Origin: JBGPIK01 sp041484845
Lineage (GTDB): Bacteria; Desulfobacterota; Binatia; UBA9968
Assembly: GCA_041484845.1 (NCBI GenBank)
Contig: JBGPIK010000088.1
Coordinates: 1 to 18,879, forward strand
Direction of reading: 5' to 3'
DNA length: 18,879 bases
Shown here: piece after piece, positions 1 through 7,950 of the stretch
How positions within the stretch are numbered: position 1 is the first letter of the stretch
Layout of the letters: the number at the start of each line of letters is the position of its first letter
The notes under the pieces: model-generated
The model's input: the letters and a program-made list of their open reading frames with translations, nothing else
What the model was told of the DNA's origin: nothing
Database searches by the model: none
Made by a program: the position numbers and the translations under genes

Positions 1-37
1 GCGGCGAAGCCGCAACCAAACGTAAACAGCCGAAAGA

Positions 38-82
38 CCCCCTCTTACATCTCCCCGCTCGCGGGGGAGAGCCGAGAGGGGG
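38..82. repeat. Nested palindromic intergenic repeat
   Basis: CCCCCTCT at 38-45 pairs perfectly with AGAGGGGG at 75-82. Inside it, CTCCCC at 51-56 pairs with GGGGAG at 64-69 around a 7-base loop. The result is a hairpin within a hairpin. The design resembles the dispersed intergenic palindromes found in many copies in proteobacterial and metagenomic genomes. It could also act as a bidirectional terminator for a gene left of the window, although no T-run follows the stem. Confidence 0.6.
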
Positions 83-605
83 CTGCTGAGTGCCGTCAGA
101 AATTTGCGCGAGCGGAGAAACTTCAAAAGCATAGTAGTACCGAGTTCGCAGAGTTTGGAGTATTTTTTAATCAAAACCTCTTCGCTCCGCGCCCTTCGTG
201 CCTCGGCGGTGCAATCTCCGAGCCTGCTCACACGGAAGCCTGAAGACCCTTGATTCTAACGGTTCACACAACTCGTATTTGTGAATTTCACGTTCAAGAA
301 TATAAGAGATCAACTGCAAAGCTACATCATCCCTTTTCGACCTTTTCCTTTCTGTAATTCCGAACGCATGTACGGAATGTTTCCGAAAGTGCCTACGCAC
401 AGAAGATTGAAGCCATCCGCTCGTTCATGAGTTCCAAGTGTTCGATCGATCTTGGTCCCATGATTTTCGGACACGTTGTCTTTCAAATGGATACGCGAAC
501 TCGATCTATTTTTCGGTTCGTGCTAGCTTAGGAACTCTTTGCGTTCTCGCCGCGTCTCTATCCGACAGGCCGGCGTAAAGAGACCTTTCTTGCATCAGCG
601 ATCCG
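83..605. other. Non-coding stretch, no convincing gene
   Basis: About 520 bases without a supportable gene. The only sizeable open frame (minus strand, 167-400) is Arg-rich, has no recognisable domain, and its 3' part is made of the periodic repeat at 172-218. I see no clear promoter or Shine-Dalgarno sequence for the MFS gene that follows. Local composition is more AT-rich around 120-180 and 280-360 than in the genes. Confidence 0.5.
172..218. repeat. Periodic dispersed intergenic repeat (ACCGCC / CACGAAGG type)
   Basis: Read on the minus strand, this stretch gives CACCGCCGAGG, then CACGAAGGG, then CGCGGAGCGAAG, a purine-rich sequence with a loose period of about 9-10 bases that ends in TTTT. 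Sequences of this style (CACGAAGGACACGAAG and variants) are scattered through intergenic DNA of many environmental genomes. Assignment as a dispersed repeat rests on recollection of that pattern; only one copy is visible here. Confidence 0.4.
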
Positions 606-1787
606 ATGGCAACGGGAAAATCCCAGTCCCTGTGGACACCTACGTTTGCTTTACTCTGTTGCGCGCAGTTTTTCGGCTCGGCGCACCATGCGCTTTTACA
701 GCCTACCTTTCCCCTTTACATCACCGCGTTGGGGGGCACACCCTTTAAAGTGGGTATCGTACTCGCTTGTTTCGCGGTGACGAGTGTGGTTTTCCGGCCG
801 CTCATCGGCGGCTGGGCTGACACGTGGTCGGAAACGGGCGTCCTCATTTGCGGGCTGCTTTTGTTATCGGCCGCGGTTATTTTTTGCTTCATTCCTTTCG
901 CCGAAGCAACGATGTTCGCTAACGCCTTGCGCGGGCTCGGTTGGGCAGGATTCAATGCCGCTGGTTATTCGTTGTTGGCCCTCGGCGCCCCGGGGGAACG
1001 ACGCGGCGAAGCCTCGGGTTATTATAGTGGAGTTCAAGCTAGCGGTTCGATTTTGTTGCCGGCCCTCGCGCTCTGGCTCGTCTATGCACCGTTTGGCGGT
1101 TTTCACGCGGTGTTTTTCGTCGCGATGGTCTTGGCCGCACTCGGCGCGGGCGCCGGCGCACTCCTTGCTCGCCACGCCCCGGAACCCACTCACAACCGGC
1201 AGTGCGCTTCCTCTGATCCGTGGTGGCGCGAAATTTTGAATATTTTGGACCGAGAAATCATCCTGGCATCCGTGCTTTCATTTAGTTCTTATGTCACGTT
1301 TCCAGCGGTGGCGAGTTTTCTGGTTCTTTACGCACGAGAAATCGGTGTCGAGCACATAGGCTGGTTTTATGTCGCTACTGGCACGACCAGTCTCCTCGCT
1401 CGTCCTATCTTAGGGAAGGTGTCCGACCAGATCGGCCGACGGCAAGCTTTGCTCGCGTGTTTTATTTTTCAAGCTGTAGCTCTGGGATCATTGGCCTTCG
1501 CGTCTAGCCTGATCGCGTTAATCATTCCCGGCACGCTCTACATGGTGGGACTAGCGATGGCCAGTGCAACGACCCTAGCGATCGCCATGGAGCAGGCTAA
1601 ACCCGAACGAAGAGGTAGAGCCATGGCGACATTTTCCATCGCCCTTCCCCTGAGTAACGGAGTCGGAGCTCTGATTTGCGGCAGTTTGGTTCAGTGGGTT
1701 GGATATTCTTGGATGTATCTCATCGCTGGCTGCATCGCCGCCGGTGGTCTAACGGTAACCATCGCCAACCGCGCGCACCTGAAATGA
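606..1787 (+). CDS. MFS transporter (probable drug/metabolite exporter)
   Basis: A 393-residue integral membrane protein of the major facilitator superfamily, the usual length for a 12-helix MFS exporter. Hydrophobic segments run through the whole protein, starting with TM1 near residues 12-30. The loop after TM2 has a weak motif A (RPLIGGWADTWSETG, missing the usual Arg pair). The equivalent loop in the second half is textbook (RPILGKVSDQIGRRQAL). The central hydrophilic linker lies near residues 195-215. The ATG at 606 has no obvious Shine-Dalgarno sequence, but it is the only start that keeps TM1 complete. The substrate cannot be read from sequence; proton-driven efflux of small molecules is the family norm. 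It stands alone, converging on hslR with a gap of about 60 bases. Confidence 0.85.
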   Translation: MATGKSQSLWTPTFALLCCAQFFGSAHHALLQPTFPLYITALGGTPFKVGIVLACFAVTSVVFRPLIGGWADTWSETGVLICGLLLLSAAVIFCFIPFAEATMFANALRGLGWAGFNAAGYSLLALGAPGERRGEASGYYSGVQASGSILLPALALWLVYAPFGGFHAVFFVAMVLAALGAGAGALLARHAPEPTHNRQCASSDPWWREILNILDREIILASVLSFSSYVTFPAVASFLVLYAREIGVEHIGWFYVATGTTSLLARPILGKVSDQIGRRQALLACFIFQAVALGSLAFASSLIALIIPGTLYMVGLAMASATTLAIAMEQAKPERRGRAMATFSIALPLSNGVGALICGSLVQWVGYSWMYLIAGCIAAGGLTVTIANRAHLK

Positions 1788-1848
1788 AAAAACGGGGGGT
1801 CAATGCCGGACGGTTTCTGGTTTGGAAAGGGAGAGAGAGAGTAACTTC

Positions 1849-2259
1849 TTACCACCCGCGCTTGGTGAAGCGCTGGATCGAGCGCCGGTCCTTCTTGGCG
1901 GGACGGCCGGGAAGGTCAAATTCCGGCGGCCGGTCAAACTTTAATCGCGCGGCAACGGCTTCGCGTTTGCGCAAGCTTTCTTCGGTTTCCTCGAAAAGAA
2001 GCTGCGCCTGCGGTGTCGGACCGCGGTTCTTCGCAATGCCGCGCACAATCACTGTCCACTCGTAGGGGCCGCGGCGAAGATCGAGTCTGTCACCCGGTCG
2101 AACGCTTCTGCTCGGCTTGGCGCGGGCGCCGTTGACTTCAACTTTGCCGCCGGCGACCGCCTCAGCCGCGAGTGAGCGAGTCTTAAAGAAACGGGCGGCC
2201 CAGAGCCATTTGTCAATGCGAATTTGCTCGCCAGTTTCCTTGTTCTCTGCGTCGCTCAT
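1849..2259 (-). CDS. hslR: S4-domain RNA-binding protein, Hsp15 family
   Basis: A 136-residue protein of the Hsp15/HslR family. In E. coli this protein binds free 50S subunits that still carry peptidyl-tRNA after stalled or broken translation and helps recycle them. The S4 fold is plain at residues 12-55 (IRIDKWLWAARFFKTRSLA, then GGKVEVNGARAKPS and VRPGDRL). The basic C-terminal tail (RPAKKDRRSIQRFTKRGW) matches the family. It lies 27 bases downstream of surE on the same strand, so the two are probably cotranscribed. The ATG at 2259 has no strong Shine-Dalgarno sequence, which fits translation from a surE message. Length and motif order are normal. Confidence 0.88.
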   Translation of the reverse strand: MSDAENKETGEQIRIDKWLWAARFFKTRSLAAEAVAGGKVEVNGARAKPSRSVRPGDRLDLRRGPYEWTVIVRGIAKNRGPTPQAQLLFEETEESLRKREAVAARLKFDRPPEFDLPGRPAKKDRRSIQRFTKRGW

Positions 2260-2286
2260 GGGTTGCTGGCTTTTCTAGCTTGAATC

Positions 2287-3036
2287 TCACGGCCAATTAA
2301 AGCTAGGCAGACGATTGTCCTGCAACAACTTATGATTGGTAAGATCCACCTGAAGCGGTGTTACTGAAATGTAGCCTTCGTGCACTGCCACGCAGTCGGT
2401 GCCTGCATCCTGAGCGAATCCCAAGTCATCGCCGCCAATCCAATAATACTTCTTACCGCGCGGGTCGACCCTTTCGACGATCTTTTCGCTGTAGTGACGT
2501 TTGCCCTGGCGTGTGAAACGCCATCCCTTGATCTCTGTTTTGGACAGCGATGGCACGTTGATGTTCAACAGCATGTCCGAAGGAATCCCCTGTTTCTGCA
2601 AGCGTGCGATCAGGGTTGCGGTGAATTCCGCCGCGGCTTCAAATTTGAAGTTTTCAAATGTGACGAGCGAAACCGCGACCGCGGGAATTCCCAGAAGTGC
2701 TCCCTCCAGCGCCGCCGACACGGTTCCGGAGTAAATGATGTCGTCGCCAAGATTGGGGCCTTTATTGATGCCCGAGACCACCAGATTGGGACGAACCGGT
2801 AAAAGACCCGTGAGCGCCAATTTCACGCAATCCACAGGGGTGCCGTCGACGGCCATCCGTTTGGGCTCAATTTCCCGAACACGCAAGGGACGATGCAATG
2901 TAAGCGCATGGCTCATCGATGTCTGTTCCCGTTCCGGCGCGACGGTGTAAACCTCGGCTACACTTTTCAGGCTTTCTTCAAGCGCGACCATGCCTTCGGA
3001 ATTTATGCCATCGTCGTTGGAGACTAAAATAATCAT
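2287..3036 (-). CDS. surE: 5'/3'-nucleotidase SurE
   Basis: Metal-dependent nucleoside monophosphate phosphatase of the SurE family, cytoplasmic, acting on 5'- and 3'-nucleotides in stress and stationary phase. The 249-residue form starting at the ATG at 3036 begins MIILVSNDDGINSEGM, with the metal ligands Asp8 and Asp9 in the usual place. A Ser follows near residue 40 (EQTSMSHALT), as does the SGINKGPNLGDDIIYSGTV signature near 88-105 with its ligand Asn. An open frame extends upstream to a TTG at 3141, but those 35 residues are not part of the family and overlap the cinA ribosome-binding site, so the shorter start is used. It is divergent from cinA and probably heads a surE-hslR operon. Confidence 0.93.
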   Translation of the reverse strand: MIILVSNDDGINSEGMVALEESLKSVAEVYTVAPEREQTSMSHALTLHRPLRVREIEPKRMAVDGTPVDCVKLALTGLLPVRPNLVVSGINKGPNLGDDIIYSGTVSAALEGALLGIPAVAVSLVTFENFKFEAAAEFTATLIARLQKQGIPSDMLLNINVPSLSKTEIKGWRFTRQGKRHYSEKIVERVDPRGKKYYWIGGDDLGFAQDAGTDCVAVHEGYISVTPLQVDLTNHKLLQDNRLPSFNWP

Positions 3037-3139
3037 GGGCGTATTCTGGCAAAGAAGCGGCAAACGAACAAGGGTAAGATGCTGCGCGTCCGGGATCTTG
3101 TATGGCATAGGAGCCGTAAGGTATCTTTGAAATTGCCCC

Positions 3140-3146
3140 AAGGAGT
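3140..3146 (+). promoter_or_regulatory. Ribosome binding site of cinA
   Basis: AAGGAGT lies seven bases before the ATG at 3153. It is a near-perfect Shine-Dalgarno sequence and fixes the cinA start. Confidence 0.75.
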
Positions 3147-3152
3147 TTTCCC

Positions 3153-4403
3153 ATGGCGAATGCGGAGATCGTTGCTATTGGATCCGAGTTGCTTCTCGGT
3201 CAGATTGTGGACACCAATTCCGCCTGGATGGCGCAGCGGCTTACATTGCTGGGAGTCGATTTGTTCTTTAAATCCGTGGTCGGTGACAATCCGGGACGGA
3301 TGCGAGAGGTGATCCAGAGAGCTTTGGAACGCGCCGACATCGTGATCACGAGCGGCGGATTGGGTCCGACCCGGGATGATCTGACCCGGGAAATCGTTGC
3401 CGAGGTGACCGGCCGTAAATTGGTTTTTGATGAAAATCTGCTGGAACAAGTGGAAAGCCATTTTCGCCGCCGCGGCCGGACGATGACACCGAACAATCGC
3501 CGGCAGGCTTACATGCCGGAAGGCGCCATTCCCGTGAAGAATCCCAACGGCACGGCGCCATGCTTCATCGTCGAAGATGCGCGCAGCGTCATCTTTTCTC
3601 TGCCTGGCGTGCCGGTCGAGATGAAATGGCTTTTCGAGCATGAAGTTGAACCGTACCTCCGTCGCAAATTTAATCTTGCCGAAGTGATTCACTACCGAGT
3701 CTTAAAAATAGTCGGCATCGGTGAGAGCGCGGTTGATGACAAAATCGGCTATCTCATCGCGAACTCGAGCAATCCCACGGTCGGTGTTTTGGCCCATCCC
3801 GGGCAGGTCGATGTGCGCATCACCGCAAAGGCAGCCAATAAGGATGACGCGATGACTCTCATTGCGCCTCTCGAAGCCCAGGTTAGGGAAATATTTGGCC
3901 ATGCGATTTTTGCCGCCGACGATGACACGATCGAAGGCGTGGTCGGAAAACTGCTGCGCAAAAAAAATAAGACGGTAGCTGTTTACGAAGACCTGACCTG
4001 CGGCCAGCTCGCGGATCGCCTGCAAACCGCAAGCGCCGAGCATTTCAGCGCCGGGTTCATCAGCAATAGTGAAAGCACCATGCGCGCGATCTTAGAGCAC
4101 GGGCGCGGCAACGGACCCGTCGAGGCGTTGGTTGAAGACCCGGTCGCGCTAACCGACGAGCTCGCCTGGTCGGTGCGCCAACAAACGGCCTGCGATTATG
4201 GCTTGGCGCTTCATGCGCGAGTCGATCCCAAGAGCAATTTACAAAATATGGCTCGCGGAGAGACCTACATTTCGCTCACAGACGGCAAGTCATTCAAGCG
4301 TAGCAGCGCCACTATCGCAGGCCGAGGACAATACGACCGTACGCGTATGACTTTGAGCGCCATTGATTTGCTGCGCATCGCCTTGATCGACGGTATGGAG
4401 TGA
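3153..4403 (+). CDS. cinA: CinA-family protein with eroded C-terminal deamidase domain
   Basis: A 416-residue, two-domain CinA protein, normal in length. The N-terminal half (residues 1-170) is the MoaB/MogA-like COG1058 domain, with AIGSELLLGQIVDTNSAW and the signature ITSGGLGPTRDDLTRE near 67-82. In studied CinA proteins this half acts as an ADP-ribose pyrophosphatase. The C-terminal third should be the PncC-type NMN deamidase, which feeds NAD recycling, but its active-site segments are rewritten. Where the family has AESCTGG there is YEDLTCG, YSNEAK reads ISNSES, and the GIAGP region reads HARVDP. The fold may persist, but classical deamidase chemistry looks lost. The start is supported by the AAGGAG site. 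It is divergent from surE and convergent with pepF. Confidence 0.87.
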   Translation: MANAEIVAIGSELLLGQIVDTNSAWMAQRLTLLGVDLFFKSVVGDNPGRMREVIQRALERADIVITSGGLGPTRDDLTREIVAEVTGRKLVFDENLLEQVESHFRRRGRTMTPNNRRQAYMPEGAIPVKNPNGTAPCFIVEDARSVIFSLPGVPVEMKWLFEHEVEPYLRRKFNLAEVIHYRVLKIVGIGESAVDDKIGYLIANSSNPTVGVLAHPGQVDVRITAKAANKDDAMTLIAPLEAQVREIFGHAIFAADDDTIEGVVGKLLRKKNKTVAVYEDLTCGQLADRLQTASAEHFSAGFISNSESTMRAILEHGRGNGPVEALVEDPVALTDELAWSVRQQTACDYGLALHARVDPKSNLQNMARGETYISLTDGKSFKRSSATIAGRGQYDRTRMTLSAIDLLRIALIDGME

Positions 4404-4475
4404 TGCGTTGTTTTGAGTTGGATGCCGGGCCTAACGGTACGCGTCTGCGGGTGCAGAGCAAAAGAATGTGAGAAC

Positions 4476-4542
4476 GTAGCCCGGATGAAGCGAAGCGTAA
4501 TCCGGGGACCCTGGATTTACGTTAGCGCTCCATCCAGGCTAC
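4476..4542. repeat. Long imperfect hairpin repeat (GTAGCCCGGATG family)
   Basis: The left arm, GTAGCCCGGATGAAGCG and onward from 4476, is answered by CGCTCCATCCAGGCTAC ending at 4542. Aligned arm to arm, about 27 of 33 positions pair, with a small loop near 4503-4511. The GTAGCCCGGATG...AATCCGGG sequence is a familiar dispersed intergenic repeat in proteobacteria. It sits between the convergent ends of cinA and pepF, so it may also serve as a transcription barrier for both. Confidence 0.7.
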
Positions 4543-4593
4543 CTCGCGTTGCGCACTCACCGTATAGGCGGAGACGCGAATGCCGGATCCAAG

Positions 4594-6411
4594 TTAGCCG
4601 TTTGTGGATTCAAATCCCGGAAGAATCTTTGGAAGCAAAGCTTCCAGACGACTTAAGGGCCTCTCGAGGCTCTGAATCGCTTCGCTCCAGAACTCCGGGG
4701 TTTCGAGATCGCGACCCAACGTTCGTTTCACCACATTTTCTGCCGTATCACTGCCGGCGAGGCGCAGAAACTGTTCGTATTGCGATAGAAACTCGCTGCC
4801 GTTGGCGTTGAACATGGCGTAGAGGCCGCGGCTCAACAGAAAGCCAAAGGTGTAAGGGAAATTATAGAAGGTAAGTCCGGTGATGTAGAAATGGAGTTTG
4901 GATGCCCAGAAGTAGGGGTCTTCACCGCCCGGTTCGAGCACTTCGCCAAGGATTCGACGTTGCGTGTCGACCATTAGTTCTTTAAGTCGGCTAACACTAA
5001 GCTCGCCGCCCTGCCGTTCCTCATAAAAAGCTTTCTCAAATTCATAGCGCACGGGGATATCGAGGAGATAAATAGCGCCGTGGCCGACTTCCGCGTCGAG
5101 TATCCTAGCCTTTTGGGCATCATTGACGGCGGGATCGTCGAGCAATCCGTTCATCAATACCAGTTCGCCGAAGGTTGACGCCGTTTCCGCAAGTGTCATG
5201 GGATAGATACGACTGTAAGGCCGAAGATCGCGTACGAGAAAGCCATGAAAGGCATGACCCGCTTCGTGCGCCAGCGTCAGCACATCGCCTAAAGACTCGT
5301 TGTAAGTCATGAAGATGCGCGACTCTTTACTCAGCATCGAGCTGGTGCAAAAGGCTCCGGGCCTCTTCCCCGCACGCGGCTCCCAATCCACCCAGCGTTG
5401 CGCAAGCACTTGTCTTTGGAAAAAATCACCGAGGGCGGGATAGGCGCGGGTAAATGACACGGCGACGGTACTTTTCGCGATTTCCCAGGAAAGCTTATCT
5501 TGGTCGGGCAGATCGAGCGGTGCACCCAGGTCATACCAGGCAACAGCTTTTTGGCCCATCCCTGTGGCCTTAAGACGAAGAATTCGCCGCGCCAACTTGG
5601 CGTTTGCGTAAAGCGCGTCAAGCATGGCGTTCAGCGTTTTTTGATTGATCGCCGCCTGGAAGAGAGCGATATCAAGAAAATGATTGACCTTTCGATGGCG
5701 ATTGAGCGTTAAGCGCGTACCGGCGATGGCGTTGAGCGCGGCGGCGGCAACGTCTTCGAGCGTCTTCCATGCCTCATTGCCGCCCTCGAAGGCGGCTTTT
5801 CGGACGCGCCGGTCGCAGTGATCCATTAGCGAACGGCGCTGCGACATGGGCACCCGTTCGCGACTGCCGTCAGGATAGACCATATCGAATTCGAGCTTCG
5901 ACGAGATCGTATTGTAAAGCCGGCCCCAGGCCTGAATGCCATCCACGCCGAGATCGGTGGCTAAAATTTCCTCCTCGGGCGACATGGCGCGGCACGCCTC
6001 TTCACGCAAGCGATTCAAATAATTTTGCGCGTCCGCGAGCGCAGGCCGCGCGGCGAAGCTGGAGAAAACTTCGTCGCTCGCGTCTTTCAACGCGCGCAAG
6101 AACTCAATCCTTATTTTTGCGACTTCGGCGCGCAAGCGCGCCAGCGAAGCTTCTTCCTTAAGATAGACTTCATTACGCGCATCAGCCGATGCCAAGCAGC
6201 TAATGTATGAACTCAAGTGTGACATGCGCCGCGCGAGGTCCTCGTTGCGCACGAGCAGGTGCTCCCAGGCATGCGCGTTGTCCTTCGTTAAGGCCGGCAA
6301 CGCAGCGGCTTCCCGCTGCAGCGCGTCGATGTCGTTGTGGAGCGCTTCCTTGAATTGAAGCATCTCGGTGCAGTTAAATTCGCGAAAATAGCTTGCGAGA
6401 TCCCAGGTCAT
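4594..6411 (-). CDS. pepF: Oligoendopeptidase F, M3 family zinc metallopeptidase
   Basis: A 605-residue cytoplasmic zinc peptidase that cleaves short peptides, of the usual PepF size. The catalytic motif HEAGH lies at residues 382-386 (LAHEAGHAFHGF). The third zinc ligand is the Glu of MTLAETASTFGE about 25 residues later. The N-terminal half is helical and charged, as in the oligopeptidase F N-terminal domain. The C-terminal part (YFWASKLHFYITGLTFYNFPYTFGFLLSRGLYAMF) is the conserved substrate-side region of the family. The ATG at 6411 has only a weak ribosome-binding site. It is a single-gene unit: cinA converges from one side, and 285 non-coding bases separate it from the next gene upstream. 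No unusual residues were seen. Confidence 0.93.
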   Translation of the reverse strand: MTWDLASYFREFNCTEMLQFKEALHNDIDALQREAAALPALTKDNAHAWEHLLVRNEDLARRMSHLSSYISCLASADARNEVYLKEEASLARLRAEVAKIRIEFLRALKDASDEVFSSFAARPALADAQNYLNRLREEACRAMSPEEEILATDLGVDGIQAWGRLYNTISSKLEFDMVYPDGSRERVPMSQRRSLMDHCDRRVRKAAFEGGNEAWKTLEDVAAAALNAIAGTRLTLNRHRKVNHFLDIALFQAAINQKTLNAMLDALYANAKLARRILRLKATGMGQKAVAWYDLGAPLDLPDQDKLSWEIAKSTVAVSFTRAYPALGDFFQRQVLAQRWVDWEPRAGKRPGAFCTSSMLSKESRIFMTYNESLGDVLTLAHEAGHAFHGFLVRDLRPYSRIYPMTLAETASTFGELVLMNGLLDDPAVNDAQKARILDAEVGHGAIYLLDIPVRYEFEKAFYEERQGGELSVSRLKELMVDTQRRILGEVLEPGGEDPYFWASKLHFYITGLTFYNFPYTFGFLLSRGLYAMFNANGSEFLSQYEQFLRLAGSDTAENVVKRTLGRDLETPEFWSEAIQSLERPLSRLEALLPKILPGFESTNG

Positions 6412-6696
6412 GGCGGCTTTAAATCAAGTAAAAGCTGGCAGGCTATCTCGCATAGCGCATGGAGCAGGGAGCAAGGAGCTTTTTAAGAGGACCGAGAACA
6501 CATGACCGAAGATCGCCGGTTGGCTGTCAGCCATCTTTGGTCCGCTGACTAAGAACGCTTTGCTCTCAGCTATTAGATCTTTGCTATTCACGGCTCGCCC
6601 GTGGTCGACACAGGGTCGTAGTTTCTTCTCTGACATGAATAATCCGGGCCAGCACCGTGGATGGTTGATCTGGTCGCGGAGCGAAGTCGAGCATTC
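6412..6696. other. Intergenic stretch with short tandem heptamers
   Basis: No gene is supportable in these 285 bases. Three near-identical heptamers, GGAGCAG, GGAGCAA and GGAGCTT, stand in tandem at 6461-6481. The sequence near 6676-6690 (GGAGCGAAGTCGAG) resembles a fragment of common dispersed repeats. No convincing terminator was found for the cyclodeaminase-family gene, and no sigma-70-like promoter for pepF. Confidence 0.4.
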
Positions 6697-7674
6697 TCAA
6701 ACTTCGATATTCGTGCCGACGTTTCGCTCCAGCGCCTTGCGATAAACCAGATGCGCCGTCGCAACGTCCTGAATCGCGATTCCCACGGCCTTGTAAAGGG
6801 TGATTTCATCGGAGCTGGTTCTCCCGGGCTTCTTGCCGGCTAGAACTTCTCCGATTTCGGCGTGCAGGCTATTAGCCGTGATCGCTTTTTCCTGAATCGC
6901 GAGCAAAATGTCCCCGCACTCCGCCATGATGGCTTCACGCGAATCGACGACGATCTTAGCGGCCGCAAGCGTGGCTCCGTCGATTTCTCTCAGATCGGGG
7001 CGATGCGAACCCACGGCATTGATATGCATGCCGGGTTTGAGCCAGTTCGCTCTAACGATAGGTTCCTTAGCCGTAGTCACGGTCACGAGAAGATCGGCAT
7101 CCAGCACCGCTTCTCGCGCAGACTGCGCAACAGTAATCTTGACGCCAATCTCCTTCTGCAGCGATTCCTGCAGTTGCCGCGCGCTGGCTTCAAAGACATC
7201 GTAGACCTTGATTTCAGAAATTTCCCGAATTTGTGTCAGCGCGCGAATGTGAGCCCGCGCCTGCACGCCGGCGCCGAGCACGCCCAACACCCGAGCCTCG
7301 GGATTGGCCAGCGCTTTAGTTGCCATGGCCGAGACGCACGCGGTGCGAATGGCAGTGATATAGTTGCCATCCATCACCGCAATCATCTTGCCGGTTTCAG
7401 CGCTGAAAAGCATAACCGTGGCGAGAATTTGCGGCAGATTTTGTTTGAGATTATTAGGGAAAAAAGTGACGACCTTCATTCCCAGAGCTTTGTCCTCATT
7501 TAGATAGCCCGGCATGCTGGTGATGCGTCCTTCGATTTGCGGCAGCGGCACGACCAGGCGCACGGGCATTACGGCTTTGCCCGTGGAATACTGAATGTGA
7601 GCCTGCTCAAGAACGGGAATCAACTCTTCTACTTTTGCGAGGCTTTGAACTTCCTTTTCAGATAAGACCAACAT
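6697..7674 (-). CDS. Ornithine cyclodeaminase / mu-crystallin family protein
   Basis: About 325 residues, typical for the OCD/mu-crystallin/alanine dehydrogenase superfamily of NAD(P)-dependent enzymes acting on amino or imino acids. The Rossmann motif GVLGAGVQARAHIRAL lies near residues 125-140. The family motifs GMKVVTFFPNN (conserved substrate-side Lys) and NAVGSHRPDLREID (late Asp-containing motif) are both present. Members include ornithine cyclodeaminase, ketimine reductase and N-methyl-alanine or opine-type dehydrogenases, so the substrate cannot be named. The ATG at 7674 places MLVLSEKEV at the N-terminus as in relatives. An in-frame ATG at 7692 adds six residues and is the alternative. 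It is divergent from the cupin gene, with a 276-base spacer. Confidence 0.85.
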   Translation of the reverse strand: MLVLSEKEVQSLAKVEELIPVLEQAHIQYSTGKAVMPVRLVVPLPQIEGRITSMPGYLNEDKALGMKVVTFFPNNLKQNLPQILATVMLFSAETGKMIAVMDGNYITAIRTACVSAMATKALANPEARVLGVLGAGVQARAHIRALTQIREISEIKVYDVFEASARQLQESLQKEIGVKITVAQSAREAVLDADLLVTVTTAKEPIVRANWLKPGMHINAVGSHRPDLREIDGATLAAAKIVVDSREAIMAECGDILLAIQEKAITANSLHAEIGEVLAGKKPGRTSSDEITLYKAVGIAIQDVATAHLVYRKALERNVGTNIEV

Positions 7675-7880
7675 AGGTAATCTTGATAGCATAAACCTAA
7701 TGGCAAATGGTAGTGTAGACTCGCCACTTCGGTCTCATGCATAACAGCGACCGAAAGGCGAGCCCTCCAGAGCAAGGCAATGGGCCTGTGCCTTGGAGCC
7801 GCGTGCCAACTGAGTTTCTGGAGCGAACGTCTGAGAAAAGGAGAGCGTCGAGCCGAGCACCAAAGAAGGCATTGAAGCTG

Positions 7881-7936
7881 CTCGTATCTGTGCCTCGCTC
7901 CTCCGGGCTCGCCTCTCGATCGACACAGATAACGAG
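7881..7936 (+). promoter_or_regulatory. Inverted repeat in the cupin gene leader
   Basis: CTCGTATCTGTG at 7881-7892 is mirrored by CACAGATAACGAG at 7924-7936, giving 12 paired bases with one bulge around a 31-base CG-rich interior. The right arm ends one base before the ribosome-binding site GGGAGGG at 7938-7944, so a folded leader would abut it. It could be an operator, an attenuator-like leader, or a dispersed palindromic repeat that happens to sit here. Confidence 0.5.
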
Positions 7937-7950
7937 CGGGAGGGATTTGG

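Noticed and set aside
167..400. Minus-strand 77-codon open frame in the left non-coding region
   Set aside because: Arg-rich, no domain, no ribosome-binding site, and its 3' part is the periodic repeat at 172-218.
3037..3141. N-terminal extension of SurE to a TTG at 3141
   Set aside because: The extension is not family-like and overlaps the cinA ribosome-binding site; the ATG at 3036 gives the canonical SurE start.
4413..4811. Plus-strand open frame after cinA
   Set aside because: It runs through the hairpin repeat and then antisense to the end of pepF; no protein-like features.
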